Shown here: positions 31,637 through 41,496 of the stretch, in pieces
Position numbering within the stretch: the stretch's first letter is position 1
Layout of the letters: each line of letters starts with the position of its first letter
Assembly: GCF_018861755.1 (NCBI RefSeq)
Contig: NZ_JAHLEF010000029.1
Location: 1-61,469, forward strand
DNA from: Clostridium sp. CF012
GTDB lineage: Bacteria; Bacillota; Clostridia; Clostridiales; Clostridiaceae
DNA length: 61,469 nt
Reading direction: 5' to 3'
Made by a program: the position numbers and the translations under genes
Notes under the pieces: generated by a model
Told to the model about the DNA's origin: nothing
Database searches by the model: none
What the model saw: only the letters and a program-made list of their open reading frames with translations

Positions 31637-33400
31637 CTATTCTTTTGTAAGAGGTAGCCAAATTTTAATTGTAGTCCCCTCTTCAATTTCACTTTGTATT
31701 TCAAGACCGAATTCCGTGCCATAGCTTAGTTGAATTCTCTCATGTACATTTTTCACTCCAACTCCTGACCCAGTATTATCTTTTCCTCTATATTCTAGTA
31801 GGTGCTTTAATTTCTCCGGTTCAATTCCAAGCCCATTGTCACATATTTCATACAATAATTTACCATTAGTAATTGAGGCTGATATTTTTATAAAACCTTT
31901 GTCTACCATATACTCGATACCATGATAAATTGAGTTTTCTATTAGGGGCTGTAATATTAACTTTAAGGTTTTATATTCTAGAACTTCCTTTTGTATTATA
32001 ATTTCAAATACAAATTTATTTTTATATCTAATCTTTTGTATTATTAAGTAATTTTTTGCATGCTCCATTTCTTCCTGGACTGTAATAATATTTTTACCCC
32101 TACTTATACTTATTCTAAATAGTTTAGCAAGAGCAGTCACCATTGTTATTACGCCATCATTTTTCTCATTTTCCGCCATCCAAACAATTGAATCTAAGGT
32201 ATTGTATAGAAAATGTGGATTAATCTGCGCTTGCAGTGCATTTAATTCGCTTTTCCGTTTTGCTTCCTGCTCTATCACTATTTGTGCCATAAGATACCTA
32301 ACTTTAGAAATCATCAAATTAAAGGCTGTAGATAATCTTTCCACCTCATCTTCTCCTTTAACGTCAATATATATATTAAAATCTCCCGCTTCTACCATCT
32401 TCATTGACTCTTCTAACTGCTTTATTGGATGTGATATTTTAGCTGAAATAAACCCAAATATAAAAATAATTAATATGATACAGACAAACAAAATCCATCC
32501 TATGAAGTTAGTACTAGTTTTTTTAAAATCTAATATTTCTGACATATATGCAACTGCTACAACCTTCCAATTAGTATAATTAACTGTTTTAATTGTAATT
32601 AATTGTTTTCCTTCATCAGAATTTTCTAGATAACTACCTAAGTAATCCTCACGGTTTTCAGATTTTAAACCTATGTTAATGAGCTGTTGTTCTGGATGAT
32701 ATATTATGTTATTATCAGAATCAACAATATAAATATAGCCTCTTTTTCCTATAGATATGTTTTGGCAAAGCTGGCCTATAGTGCTATAATTCATATCAAC
32801 TAATAGCACTCCCCGTACCCTTTCATTCCCTTTATAAAAGTATATAACTCTACTTAATGAAACAACCCAATCATGTTTTCCATTAAAAAGATTTTGAACA
32901 TGGGGTAACGAAAACTTTAGGTTATCTGATTTGTTCAGTGCTGATTTAAACCAATCTTGATCAATTATATTTACATTTTCCTTTAATACTGACGTAGAAG
33001 ATTCAATTATAAGTTCTCCCTTATCTGAAAAAACAGCTAAACTTGCAATATCTCCTCTAATATTCTGTATTACATTCATTTGATCTTTTAACTTACTATT
33101 TGGTATTTGTTGATTTAAATAAATATTTTTATCTAATAAATTGGAAACTTCCTTAGTACTCTTTAAATAGTACTCAATATTTGAATTTACCTGATTAACT
33201 AGTTGCTTTGTACTTAGGGTAGCATTATCTTCTAAAGAAATAGAAAACTTATTATAAATCACAATACCAACAAATAGCATAGCCAGAACCGTAATGAGTG
33301 TAAAAGATATGGTAATGATAAATTGTATTCCTCTTACCTTAAAGGTATTAACTGCAACATTATAGGTATTCTTCAAAAATTGCACAATCTTGTTTTTCAA
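31637..33400 (-). CDS. Sensor histidine kinase, LytS/YesM family
   Basis: 587 residues. Two membrane segments (about 25-48 and 300-322) bracket an extracellular Cache-like sensor domain. A HAMP domain (about 323-375: ISHPIKQLEESMKMVEAGDF) follows, then His_kinase (QINPHFLYNTLDSIVW, phosphoacceptor His near 395), then the HATPase with CDNGLGIEPEKL and GSGVGVKNVHERI. It senses an extracellular ligand, probably through the adjacent binding protein, and phosphorylates the regulator encoded upstream. Confidence 0.9.
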   Translation of the reverse strand: MKNKIVQFLKNTYNVAVNTFKVRGIQFIITISFTLITVLAMLFVGIVIYNKFSISLEDNATLSTKQLVNQVNSNIEYYLKSTKEVSNLLDKNIYLNQQIPNSKLKDQMNVIQNIRGDIASLAVFSDKGELIIESSTSVLKENVNIIDQDWFKSALNKSDNLKFSLPHVQNLFNGKHDWVVSLSRVIYFYKGNERVRGVLLVDMNYSTIGQLCQNISIGKRGYIYIVDSDNNIIYHPEQQLINIGLKSENREDYLGSYLENSDEGKQLITIKTVNYTNWKVVAVAYMSEILDFKKTSTNFIGWILFVCIILIIFIFGFISAKISHPIKQLEESMKMVEAGDFNIYIDVKGEDEVERLSTAFNLMISKVRYLMAQIVIEQEAKRKSELNALQAQINPHFLYNTLDSIVWMAENEKNDGVITMVTALAKLFRISISRGKNIITVQEEMEHAKNYLIIQKIRYKNKFVFEIIIQKEVLEYKTLKLILQPLIENSIYHGIEYMVDKGFIKISASITNGKLLYEICDNGLGIEPEKLKHLLEYRGKDNTGSGVGVKNVHERIQLSYGTEFGLEIQSEIEEGTTIKIWLPLTKE

Positions 33401-33435
33401 AATTTCATCTCCTCTTAGGTATGAAGAATGTTTAA

Positions 33436-35049
33436 TTAATTATTTCTAAACTCAGATGGCGAAATCCCAAAATGTTTTTTAAAGCAGTAACTAAAATAAT
33501 TTGGCTCTGCATATCCAACTTTGTAAGCGATTTCAAAAGATTTCAATTTTGTAGCCTTAATTAGCTCCTTTGAAGCATCCATTCTAATTTGAGTTAAATA
33601 ATTTATAAAAGTCATTTTTGTCTCTTTTTTAAAAATAAAACTAAAATAAGTTGGACTTATGTACAGGTAATTACAAAGACTATTAATAGTTATACTACTA
33701 TCACTATAATGTTTATTTATATATGCCTTAGTTTTTTCAACTAAAAGCGTACAACTGTCTTGCCTATCTTTTGTAATGTAGTTCATTATTTTAATAGAAA
33801 TATATTCGAACCAACTCTTAACCTGATTTAAATCATTAAATTCATACAATTCCACGAATAAATTGTAGTTTTCGCCAAAAATATAGGTTAAATCTACATT
33901 TAAGCTTTCTGCTGTTTTAATTATTGTTGTTAGTATTTCTAACAAGTATATTTGAAAATGCTTAAACGGCGCCTTTACATCTAAAAGTTGATAAAACAAC
34001 CCATCTATTGTTTGGATAATTTCACTTTCAGTTCCTACTTTAATAGAACTTCTCAGGTCATGTTCCATAATCTCATCAAAAACTATTTTTTCACTACTGC
34101 TTGGCTCAATATCTTCTATCCAAATAATTCGATTATTGCCCATGATAAACCTATAGTCTAATGCAAGAATAGCATTCTGATAAGAATCATATATATTTGA
34201 AACATCACTTGTAATTGTTCCAAGACCAATTGTAATAGTTAATTTCAAATACTTTTCAATATTCTGTTTTATTTCTTCAAGGGTAGCTTGAATACTGTTA
34301 AAAATATAGCCTCTATCCTCTTCCAAATATGGACTAATTATTACAATTAAATCGTTGTGTATAAAAACTATACCTCTATCACGTTCAAAAAGGATTTCTT
34401 CTATTATATTAATTACTGCAAATTTGATCAAATCCACTTCATTACTATTATCAATTTTCTTGTCTTTATATATAATTTTCCGATCAATATTTATAGCTGC
34501 TACAACAAATCTATTTCCATTTAAATTAATATTATAGTTTTTACATTTTTCCTCAATTTCGTCCTTATTAAGTTTGCTAGTAATTAGATAAGTAAGAAAT
34601 TTCTCTTTCAAAATAGGCAAGCTCTTTACAAAATATTCATTCATTGCTTCCATATCCTTTTTTCTTAACATCTCCTCATCAATCTGTGCTTTAACCCTCA
34701 AAAGTACCTCAATGAATTCCTTTGCCGAAACTGGTTTTAGTGCGTACTCAACAACATTTAAATTTACTGCCTTTTGTGCATATTCGAATTTATCAAAACC
34801 AGTTAGTATTATTATCTTAATGGTAGGATATCGTTTTCTTAATTCTTCTGAAAGCTGAAGTCCATCCATAAAAGGCATCTTAATATCAGTTATAACTACA
34901 TCTGGAGTAAACTTTTCTGAAAGTTCTAAGGCTTCTCGGCCATTTTCTGCTTCTCCTACTAGTTCAAAACCATATTGCTGCCAGTTTATCTTTTGTATTA
35001 TGCCTTTTCTTACTTCTTCTTCATCATCCACTAAAATTAATTTATACAT
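33436..35049 (-). CDS. Response regulator, YesN type with AraC DNA-binding domain
   Basis: 537 residues. The receiver has the acceptor Asp in DVVITDIKMPFMDG (Asp about 55) and the KPVSAKEF lysine. The middle part (140-430) is a GGDEF-like or unclassified domain. The C-terminal two helix-turn-helices (ISPTYFSFIFKKETKMTF, SYCFKKHFGISPSEFRNN) are AraC-type. It probably binds the 21-bp-spaced repeats at 29498-29532 and activates mglBAC. Confidence 0.9.
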   Translation of the reverse strand: MYKLILVDDEEEVRKGIIQKINWQQYGFELVGEAENGREALELSEKFTPDVVITDIKMPFMDGLQLSEELRKRYPTIKIIILTGFDKFEYAQKAVNLNVVEYALKPVSAKEFIEVLLRVKAQIDEEMLRKKDMEAMNEYFVKSLPILKEKFLTYLITSKLNKDEIEEKCKNYNINLNGNRFVVAAINIDRKIIYKDKKIDNSNEVDLIKFAVINIIEEILFERDRGIVFIHNDLIVIISPYLEEDRGYIFNSIQATLEEIKQNIEKYLKLTITIGLGTITSDVSNIYDSYQNAILALDYRFIMGNNRIIWIEDIEPSSSEKIVFDEIMEHDLRSSIKVGTESEIIQTIDGLFYQLLDVKAPFKHFQIYLLEILTTIIKTAESLNVDLTYIFGENYNLFVELYEFNDLNQVKSWFEYISIKIMNYITKDRQDSCTLLVEKTKAYINKHYSDSSITINSLCNYLYISPTYFSFIFKKETKMTFINYLTQIRMDASKELIKATKLKSFEIAYKVGYAEPNYFSYCFKKHFGISPSEFRNN

Positions 35050-35104
35050 ATTGTCCCCCTATGCATTCATTGATAGCCTCTTCTTAAATCTTAGTATTTC
35101 TTTC

Positions 35105-35134
35105 ATTATAGCACTGACAATTCCCTCACTTCAA
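35105..35134 (-). promoter_or_regulatory. Promoter of the response regulator operon
   Basis: On the minus strand TTGAAG (35134-35129) and TATAAT (35110-35105) with an 18-bp spacer, preceded by TGC, an extended -10. It would drive the regulator, kinase, binding proteins. Confidence 0.6.
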
Positions 35135-35228
35135 TAATCTTTTTTAGCTAAAATATAAAAACAAGCAATATACTGAAATCTACAAATTATATGTCCTGTT
35201 AATTTTGCGCAAGCTATTTTCTATATAA

Positions 35229-35268
35229 CAAAAAAACTTTACAAGGAATTTTATTCTCCTTATAAAGT
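35229..35268 (-). terminator. Terminator after motB
   Basis: A 12-bp stem (ACTTTATAAGGA with TCCTTGTAAAGT, one G-U pair) with a 9-nt loop, followed by seven T on the minus strand. It ends the motAB operon. Confidence 0.8.
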
Positions 35269-35309
35269 CATAGCTACATAATTAAATCTTTACCTGCTGT
35301 GCTGCAATA

Positions 35310-36026
35310 TTACTTAATTATGAGTAGTACTATTCTTCTGTTTTTTTGTCTGTTTTTTTCTGTATCATTTGGTGCTATAGGTCTAAACTCCCCATATCCA
35401 GACACCTCAAAACTTTTCTCTTTTATGCGTTTATCTGGTGGAAGTTCACTGCTTAGAAACTTTACTACGCTTATTGCTCTAGCTGATGAAAGTTCCCAAT
35501 TATTTTGATATTTATCACTTTTTATCGGTATATTGTCACTGTGCCCTTCTACTTTTATATTCTTATTATATTTTTTTAATATATCTGAAATTTGTGTCAA
35601 AATCTCCTTAGCTCCTGGTTTTAATTCTGCACTTGCCGTGTCAAAAATCATATCATCTTTAAATCTAATTAAGACACCCTTTGGTTGATTTTCAACTTCA
35701 ATAGAAGATTGTAAATCTTTTTTCTCTACAATTTTTTTAACTTCCTTATAAAGGTTATCCATTTGTTGTTCTGGTGAGCCTACAATTGCAGCGTTACCAT
35801 CTAACATTCCGTTACCTACGGATGGATTAGTACCTGATTGTTGAGAAAAAACCCCCATATTATTCAAAGAAGCCATAGCTTGCTTTGCCTTACTTTGATC
35901 AATAACGGCCATGGAATATAGGAGTACAAAAAAACACATTAAAAGTGTAACTAAATCTCCATAAGTTGCAAGCCACTCATTGTTTATACCCTCATCTTCT
36001 GTGTCAAATTTATTTTCATCATCCAT
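35310..36026 (-). CDS. motB: Flagellar motor stator protein MotB
   Basis: 238 residues. A single N-terminal membrane helix contains YGDLVTLLMCFFVLLYSMAV with Asp24, the proton-binding residue. The C-terminal OmpA-like peptidoglycan-binding domain (about 110-235) has VEGHSDNIPI, NWELSSARAISVVKFL and GYGEFRPIAPNDTEKNRQKNR (in parts). It anchors the stator. Eighteen nt from motA. Confidence 0.92.
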   Translation of the reverse strand: MDDENKFDTEDEGINNEWLATYGDLVTLLMCFFVLLYSMAVIDQSKAKQAMASLNNMGVFSQQSGTNPSVGNGMLDGNAAIVGSPEQQMDNLYKEVKKIVEKKDLQSSIEVENQPKGVLIRFKDDMIFDTASAELKPGAKEILTQISDILKKYNKNIKVEGHSDNIPIKSDKYQNNWELSSARAISVVKFLSSELPPDKRIKEKSFEVSGYGEFRPIAPNDTEKNRQKNRRIVLLIIK

Positions 36027-36044
36027 ATTGGTCCTCCTTACATA

Positions 36045-36827
36045 CTATTCTTGACGAGTAACTTTTGCATCAATTGCTTCATTTTCTTTGTCGTTATAAA
36101 ATGCCATTAACTTTGTTTTTATGGTATTAGGATTTTCACCTGCTTGAATACTCATAAGTCCTTCAATTATCATTTCCTTTTGATATATTTCAGCTGTTGT
36201 CTTAGCCTTTAGCTTTTTTGACATAGGTAGAAAAACTATATTGGCTAGTAAAGAACCATAGAACGTGGTAATTAAGGCAACAGACATTTGTGGTCCTATT
36301 GTGGATGGATCTGATAGACTTTTCAACATGTTTACTAGTCCTATAAGGGTTCCTACCATACCAAATGCTGGTGCTAGCGACGCTCCCGTATCCATTAATC
36401 CCCTGTTACTACTGTGCCTATCAACTGTTCCTCTCAGCTTTATAGAAAGAACCCTCTTTATAGTTTCAGGCTCTGAACCATCTATAATCATCATTAAACC
36501 TGTTTTAATAAACTTGTCCTCAATTTTTGGTATTTCTTCTTCTAAAGCCAAAAGACCTCCTTTTCTAGCTTTAGAAGACCATTCAACCAACATGTTTATA
36601 ATCTCAACTTCATGTTTTCCCTTTTCTTTAAATACCATTCCTATACATTTTATAAACTGCATTGCATTTTTCTTTGTGGCACTTAATAATAATGCCCCTG
36701 CCGTTCCTCCTATAACTATAAGTATAGAAGGTATATCAACAAAAGTTAAAATAGATCCACTTGTCAATATTCCAAATAAAATAAAACCAACCGCTACCAC
36801 CATACCTATAAGTGATATAATATCCAA
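36045..36827 (-). CDS. motA: Flagellar motor stator protein MotA
   Basis: 260 residues with four membrane helices, including the TM3 region GASLAPAFGMVGTLIGLVNML and TM4 with VALITTFYGSLLANIVF. The cytoplasmic loop contains the conserved charged residues (EEEIPKIEDKFIKTGLMM). The TTG start at 36827 has GGGGGAGATAGCT. The motAB pair is a stand-alone operon here, separate from other flagellar genes. Confidence 0.92.
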   Translation of the reverse strand: MDIISLIGMVVAVGFILFGILTSGSILTFVDIPSILIVIGGTAGALLLSATKKNAMQFIKCIGMVFKEKGKHEVEIINMLVEWSSKARKGGLLALEEEIPKIEDKFIKTGLMMIIDGSEPETIKRVLSIKLRGTVDRHSSNRGLMDTGASLAPAFGMVGTLIGLVNMLKSLSDPSTIGPQMSVALITTFYGSLLANIVFLPMSKKLKAKTTAEIYQKEMIIEGLMSIQAGENPNTIKTKLMAFYNDKENEAIDAKVTRQE

Positions 36828-37456
36828 AGCTATCTCCCCCTAATTCAAATAAACGTTATTATTATTTTTTTTACTTATATACTCTTCTAGAACAAATATC
36901 GAACTAAATTATCAATTGAGATGTTGCAATATTATGTGTTAGATATAAAATCCAATACATATTTCCGTCATTCTACATTTTTTTGTAAAGTTCTCTCCAA
37001 TGCTCTTAGAAAATCCAAAGTTATCGTCTAAAAAATAACATTTTTGTCTTTTTATTTTTCGCAACCATAATTGTATCAAAACTTTTAAAAAAAAGCAACA
37101 AATGGAAGAAAAAAATATATAGCATTTGCAAAAATTCTGCGGACTAGAAGGGTATGGGTAGAAAAAAAGTAGTATTGCTTATAACAGTAATGGATACTTT
37201 GTTAAAAAGAAAGCTTTCAAACTGGAGCTATCAAACTAAGGCCCTTTAAATAACGATGCTTTTTTTAAACCCGCAGGAATAATTAAAATTAAAAGCTACA
37301 TAATCAATTTTAGTTGCTATTGAGTAAGGGAATACATTTTACCCTACTTATTGAAAAACTCTATACTTCCTAAATTGAATTGAAATAATTTGGTTATATG
37401 CTAAAATTATATTGTTAAATTTTTTTTAATATTCAAAATTATAGGGGGAAACGCAT
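36828..37456. promoter_or_regulatory. 630-bp divergent intergenic region, promoter of the ABC/AOR operon
   Basis: No ORF. Near the right end TTGAAA (37380-37385) and TAAAAT (37402-37407) are 16 bp apart, a sigma-A promoter for the operon at 37457. The middle (37,140-37,290) has short inverted segments but I cannot assign a riboswitch class. A weak CGATAT element upstream of motA lacks a good sigma-D -35. Confidence 0.45.
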
Positions 37457-39082
37457 TTGAAAAGAGTAATATCTATTTTATTAAGTACAATCCTTGCTTT
37501 TTCTATGGTAGCATGTGGTAGCATAAATGTTCCACAAGTAAGTTCTCAAACAAAAAAGAGTGTTACTGAAGAAAAAACACTTAGAATAGACGGAGACAAT
37601 CTAGGTTATCCATCTGTTTATACTGTTTCTTCTAAGGGTCGTGGTTATTTATTAACAAGCTATATATTTGACACCTTAACTTGGAAGGATGAAACGGGTA
37701 TAATCCCTTTACTTGCTAAGAAGTGGACAGTTTCAAGTAATAATAAAATATGGACATTTAATTTAAATGAAACTGCAAAATTTACAGATGGAAAAGAAGT
37801 AACTTCAGAAGATGTTAAGTTTTCTTTTGATTACATTAAAAAGCATCCTTATCAGTGGATATCGGTCTCTCCCGTTAAGGAAGTTAGAGCAATAGATAAA
37901 TATACAGTTGAAGTTGAACTTAATGACGTACATGCGCCATTTATAACAGATATAGCTGGTAATGTACCTATTATGCCTAAACACATATGGGAAAACGTAA
38001 CAGAACCAGAAAAGTTTAATACACAAAATGCTGTAATAGGCTCAGGACCACTAAAACTTGAAAAATACGATAAAGAAGCCGGCAGCTATGTTTTCAATGC
38101 TAATAAGGAGTATTTCTTAGGAGCACCTGCAATAGATAAGCTTATAATCTCTGCTTCTAATAATCCTAAGGCATCTTTGGAAAGCGGAGAATTAAATGGT
38201 GCTGCAAACATAAAATATGGTGAAGCGAAACAGCTCAAAGAAGCAGGCAAGTTTAAAGTAATAGAGGGACCAGGATTTTGGGTTGGTAGGCTATACTTCA
38301 ATTTTGAGGTAAAAGAGTTTAATATTAAGGAATTTAGACAGGCTCTTTATTATGGAATAAATAGAGAGGAATATGTTGCTAAGGCCTTCAAGGGCGGTGC
38401 TAATCCAGGGAATCCAGGCCATATTCATCCTGATTCTGAGTGGTATTCTAAAGATGTGCTAAATTATGACTTTAATCCTACTAAATCAAAGGAATTGTTA
38501 AAAGGTATTGGAATGAAAGATTCTAATTCTAATGGAATCCTGGAGTATAAAGGAAAAGAGTTAAAATACGAATTAATAGTAGCGGATAGTGACGTTTCTC
38601 AGGCTGAAATGCTAAAGAAGTATCTAAGTGATATTGGGATAGCGCTTGTTGTTAAAACATTAGATTCCAAATCTGTAGACTCAATGATTAAAGAAGGCAA
38701 ATTCACCTTAGCTCTGGGTGGGCACGGTTCATTTGGAGGCGACCCTGTTCTTCTTCAAAGATTCATTTCTAATCCATCTAGTGGTTCTACTCCACAGATT
38801 ACAACTCAAGGTGGCGCAAAATGGATCAATCAAGAATTCGACAAAGTTTTTGAAGAGCAATTAAGAGAATTAGATAAAAAGAAAAGATATGATGAAGTTG
38901 CAAAGCTTCAACAAATAATTGCAGATGAGCTTCCAACATTAACCTTATACTATAAAAAAATAGTTTTTGCCTATGACGCTAGTGTTTTTGATGGTTGGTT
39001 CTTCACAAAGGATGGAGTAGCTATCGCTGTTCCTACAGTACAAAACAAATTAGTATTTATAAAGGGGTCCTGGAAAAAGTAA
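37457..39082 (+). CDS. Peptide/nickel-class ABC importer, substrate-binding lipoprotein
   Basis: 541 residues; TTG start with GGGGGAAACGCAT. Lipobox FSMVACGS (Cys about 20). SBP_bac_5 family: LAKKWTVSSNNKIWTFNLNE, TDGKEVTSEDVKFSFDYIKK, FRQALYYGINREEYVAKAF. Substrates of this class are oligopeptides, nickel complexes or metallophores. The size (541) resembles NikA/OppA. The first of six overlapping or closely spaced genes. Substrate not determinable. Confidence 0.88.
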   Translation: MKRVISILLSTILAFSMVACGSINVPQVSSQTKKSVTEEKTLRIDGDNLGYPSVYTVSSKGRGYLLTSYIFDTLTWKDETGIIPLLAKKWTVSSNNKIWTFNLNETAKFTDGKEVTSEDVKFSFDYIKKHPYQWISVSPVKEVRAIDKYTVEVELNDVHAPFITDIAGNVPIMPKHIWENVTEPEKFNTQNAVIGSGPLKLEKYDKEAGSYVFNANKEYFLGAPAIDKLIISASNNPKASLESGELNGAANIKYGEAKQLKEAGKFKVIEGPGFWVGRLYFNFEVKEFNIKEFRQALYYGINREEYVAKAFKGGANPGNPGHIHPDSEWYSKDVLNYDFNPTKSKELLKGIGMKDSNSNGILEYKGKELKYELIVADSDVSQAEMLKKYLSDIGIALVVKTLDSKSVDSMIKEGKFTLALGGHGSFGGDPVLLQRFISNPSSGSTPQITTQGGAKWINQEFDKVFEEQLRELDKKKRYDEVAKLQQIIADELPTLTLYYKKIVFAYDASVFDGWFFTKDGVAIAVPTVQNKLVFIKGSWKK

Positions 39083-40047
39083 TGCAGAGAACTAATGATT
39101 TGTCTAAGCTTAAGTATATTATATATATAGTTTTAATTTTAGCACTTAGTTTCTTTTTACCTAGGATTATACCAGGAAGCCCATTAGCACTAAGTGAGAC
39201 AGATACCTATATACTTAATCAGTCTTTACCAGAAGACACTTTTAATGCTTTCAAAGATTACTATGCTCCTGAAAAGCCTTTGGTAGATCAATTTTTAATA
39301 TATACAAAACATGTATTTACACTTGATTTAGGATATTCCTTTTATTTTAAAATGCCTGTCCTATCATTGATCTTAGGGAGAAGACCATGGACACTATTTT
39401 TGTCCATGGTCTCCCTAATATTATCATTTTTTGTGGCTGTTCCACTAGCTATCAAAGATGCATTAAAAGACCAAAGATCTAGGCTGAAGCTAATATCTAT
39501 GATAGCCCTTCAATCCATACCAGTTTTTATCTTAGGTTTAATAATTCAACTTATATTTTCTTATAGACTTAAATGGTTCCCCTCTGGAGGAGCTTATAAT
39601 GTAGGGGTTCAATTTTTCAGTAAAAGCTTTTATGCAGATCTAATAAGCCATTCATTTCTACCATTAATGGCTTTAGTTATTGGCGAAGTACCATCTTTAT
39701 ATATAATGGCTTATAATAGCGCAAAAAAAATAAATAAAGAAAACTATATAATCATGGCAAATTACTTAAACATTGAAAAAAAAGATATAAACAAGAAGTT
39801 TATATTTTACAATATGGTTCCCGAGATATTAGGCAAACTTAATATACAGTTCTTATATGCCATTACAGGTTCTATTTTTGTAGAATCTATTTTTTCATAT
39901 CCTGGAATGGGGCAACTTTTAAAAATTGCAACTTCAAGTAGAGATTACCCTTTGATGCAAGGAATATTGTTATTAATAGCTTTTTATGGGTTTTTCGTAA
40001 CTCTAATATTTGAATCCCTTTTAAAAAAATTTACAACGAGGTATTAA
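39082..40047 (+). CDS. ABC importer permease, OppB/NikB class
   Basis: 321 residues from the ATG at 39082, which shares a base with the preceding stop (TAATG); a longer in-frame start overlaps the binding-protein gene. Six membrane segments. The loop at about 230-250 (GEVPSLYIMAYNSAKKINKENYIIMA, listed as family match) and the later PEILGKLNIQFLYA is typical of BPD_transp_1. It pairs with the next permease. Confidence 0.85.
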   Translation: MQRTNDLSKLKYIIYIVLILALSFFLPRIIPGSPLALSETDTYILNQSLPEDTFNAFKDYYAPEKPLVDQFLIYTKHVFTLDLGYSFYFKMPVLSLILGRRPWTLFLSMVSLILSFFVAVPLAIKDALKDQRSRLKLISMIALQSIPVFILGLIIQLIFSYRLKWFPSGGAYNVGVQFFSKSFYADLISHSFLPLMALVIGEVPSLYIMAYNSAKKINKENYIIMANYLNIEKKDINKKFIFYNMVPEILGKLNIQFLYAITGSIFVESIFSYPGMGQLLKIATSSRDYPLMQGILLLIAFYGFFVTLIFESLLKKFTTRY

Positions 40048-40049
40048 AT

Positions 40050-40829
40050 ATGAACATAAAGAAGATTTCATTTTGGGTGTTAATATTATTTTTACTAATA
40101 GCCTTATTAAGTCCTTTTTTATCCTCCTATGATATTACAAATTTTAGTTTTGACTCATTACTTTCTCCATCGAAATATCATTTACTTGGCACTGATGATA
40201 TGGGTCATGATTTATTTACATTGCTTTTAAATGGATTTAGAATAACTATTTTTATAACCTTGATTTCTGGTTTTCTTAGCACCTTTTTAGGAAGCCTACT
40301 CGCCGTTTTCGCTGCACATTATGGTGGTTTTGTAGATAAGGTCATTCTAAGGATTTCAGATATGTTTTTAATGATTCCTGAAATAATAATAATCTTGTTT
40401 TTTGCCACATTCTCTGAGCCTTCTTTGCAAAACACATTGTACGCAATTGTGTTTTTTTCCTGGGGAAAAGTTTTCCGAATAGTTAGAGGGAAGCTCATGT
40501 CTGTAATAGAAAAAGATAAAATAAAATATACCTTACTTTTAAAAGGAAATATAGTTGATTTGTTTAAAAAGCTTTGGCGTGAAATAAAACCAATACTAAC
40601 TACCATGTTCATACTTCAATGCAATAAAGCAGCTGTATATGAAACCACCCTATCTTATTTTGGAATAGGTAATCCTCTAATAATGACTTGGGGTAAAATG
40701 TTAAAAAATGCTATGAACTATGGAGGCATATTTTATGATGGGGTGTATTTTTGGTATTTGCTTCCACCTATATTGTGCCTTTCAATATTTATAATTTCAT
40801 TAAGTCTATTAACCTTCGATGAAAGCTAG
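40050..40829 (+). CDS. ABC importer permease, OppC/NikC class
   Basis: 259 residues. The N-terminal DITNFSFDSLLSPSKYHLLG followed by GTDDMGHDLFTLLLNG is the OppC/NikC signature (LGTDxxGRDxxSRxxxG in the family). Five or six membrane helices. The start is 2 nt after the previous stop. Slightly shorter than the family average (about 280-300). Confidence 0.85.
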   Translation: MNIKKISFWVLILFLLIALLSPFLSSYDITNFSFDSLLSPSKYHLLGTDDMGHDLFTLLLNGFRITIFITLISGFLSTFLGSLLAVFAAHYGGFVDKVILRISDMFLMIPEIIIILFFATFSEPSLQNTLYAIVFFSWGKVFRIVRGKLMSVIEKDKIKYTLLLKGNIVDLFKKLWREIKPILTTMFILQCNKAAVYETTLSYFGIGNPLIMTWGKMLKNAMNYGGIFYDGVYFWYLLPPILCLSIFIISLSLLTFDES

Positions 40830-40838
40830 GGTGGTGTA

Positions 40839-41477
40839 ATGAGTAGTACAATTTTAGAATTTAAAAATTATAGTATAACTTATGATGATGGGAAAATTTT
40901 AGAATTTGAGGACGCTGAAATATTTGAAGGAGAATTTATTGGAATAATGGGGAGGAGTGGATGTGGAAAAACTTCTCTGCTTAATTCTCTTTTTTCTTTA
41001 AATTTTTGTGGGGTTATTAAATATGAAAAATGCCAACTCTTAGGACAGGATTTAAAACTTAGTAGCAGTGAAAAATACTCCTATATTAGCTACATGCCTC
41101 AATTTTCTCAAGATGCGTTAAATCCTAAAATTACTATAGAAGAATACATAAAGCTTACTTTAAAGGGAAATAATTTGGACTTTGATCTAAGTAAAATTAT
41201 AGAAGTTTTAAACGCCTTAAGTCTCCCTGAAGAAGTTATGAAAAAGTATCCATATGAGCTAAGTGGGGGAATGAAACAAAGATTAATCCTAATGCTTTCT
41301 TATATAAAAAAGCCCCAGCTACTAATATTAGATGAGCCCTCTTCTGCTTTAGATTTTATAACTTTAAAAATCATTATGGATTTTCTAATATTAATAGAAA
41401 ATACCTTAACGATAGTTATAGTATCTCATAACAAAGGATTTTTACAAAATGTTTGTCATAGAGTGATTTATATTTAG
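40839..41477 (+). CDS. ABC importer ATPase, NikD/OppD class (short)
   Basis: 212 residues. Walker A GRSGCGKTS at about 33-41, signature LSGGMKQR at about 141-148, Walker B LLILDEPSSALD at about 162-173. It lacks the C-terminal oligopeptide-binding extension of OppD (about 320 residues); so it is minimal, more like NikD-type ATPases. It forms a heterodimer with the next ATPase. Confidence 0.85.
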   Translation: MSSTILEFKNYSITYDDGKILEFEDAEIFEGEFIGIMGRSGCGKTSLLNSLFSLNFCGVIKYEKCQLLGQDLKLSSSEKYSYISYMPQFSQDALNPKITIEEYIKLTLKGNNLDFDLSKIIEVLNALSLPEEVMKKYPYELSGGMKQRLILMLSYIKKPQLLILDEPSSALDFITLKIIMDFLILIENTLTIVIVSHNKGFLQNVCHRVIYI

Positions 41478-41496
41478 GAATATATGGAGGTCATGT

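Noticed and set aside
36265-36843. 192-codon plus-strand ORF over motA
   Set aside because: Antisense shadow of motA, which has clear family features.
36860-36940. Sigma-D-type flagellar promoter upstream of motA
   Set aside because: A CGATAT -10-like element exists but the -35 TAAA is missing at the proper distance.
37140-37300. Possible riboswitch (c-di-GMP or Moco type) before the ABC/AOR operon
   Set aside because: Some AAGC/GGCC segments look suggestive, but the conserved cores of these classes are not present.
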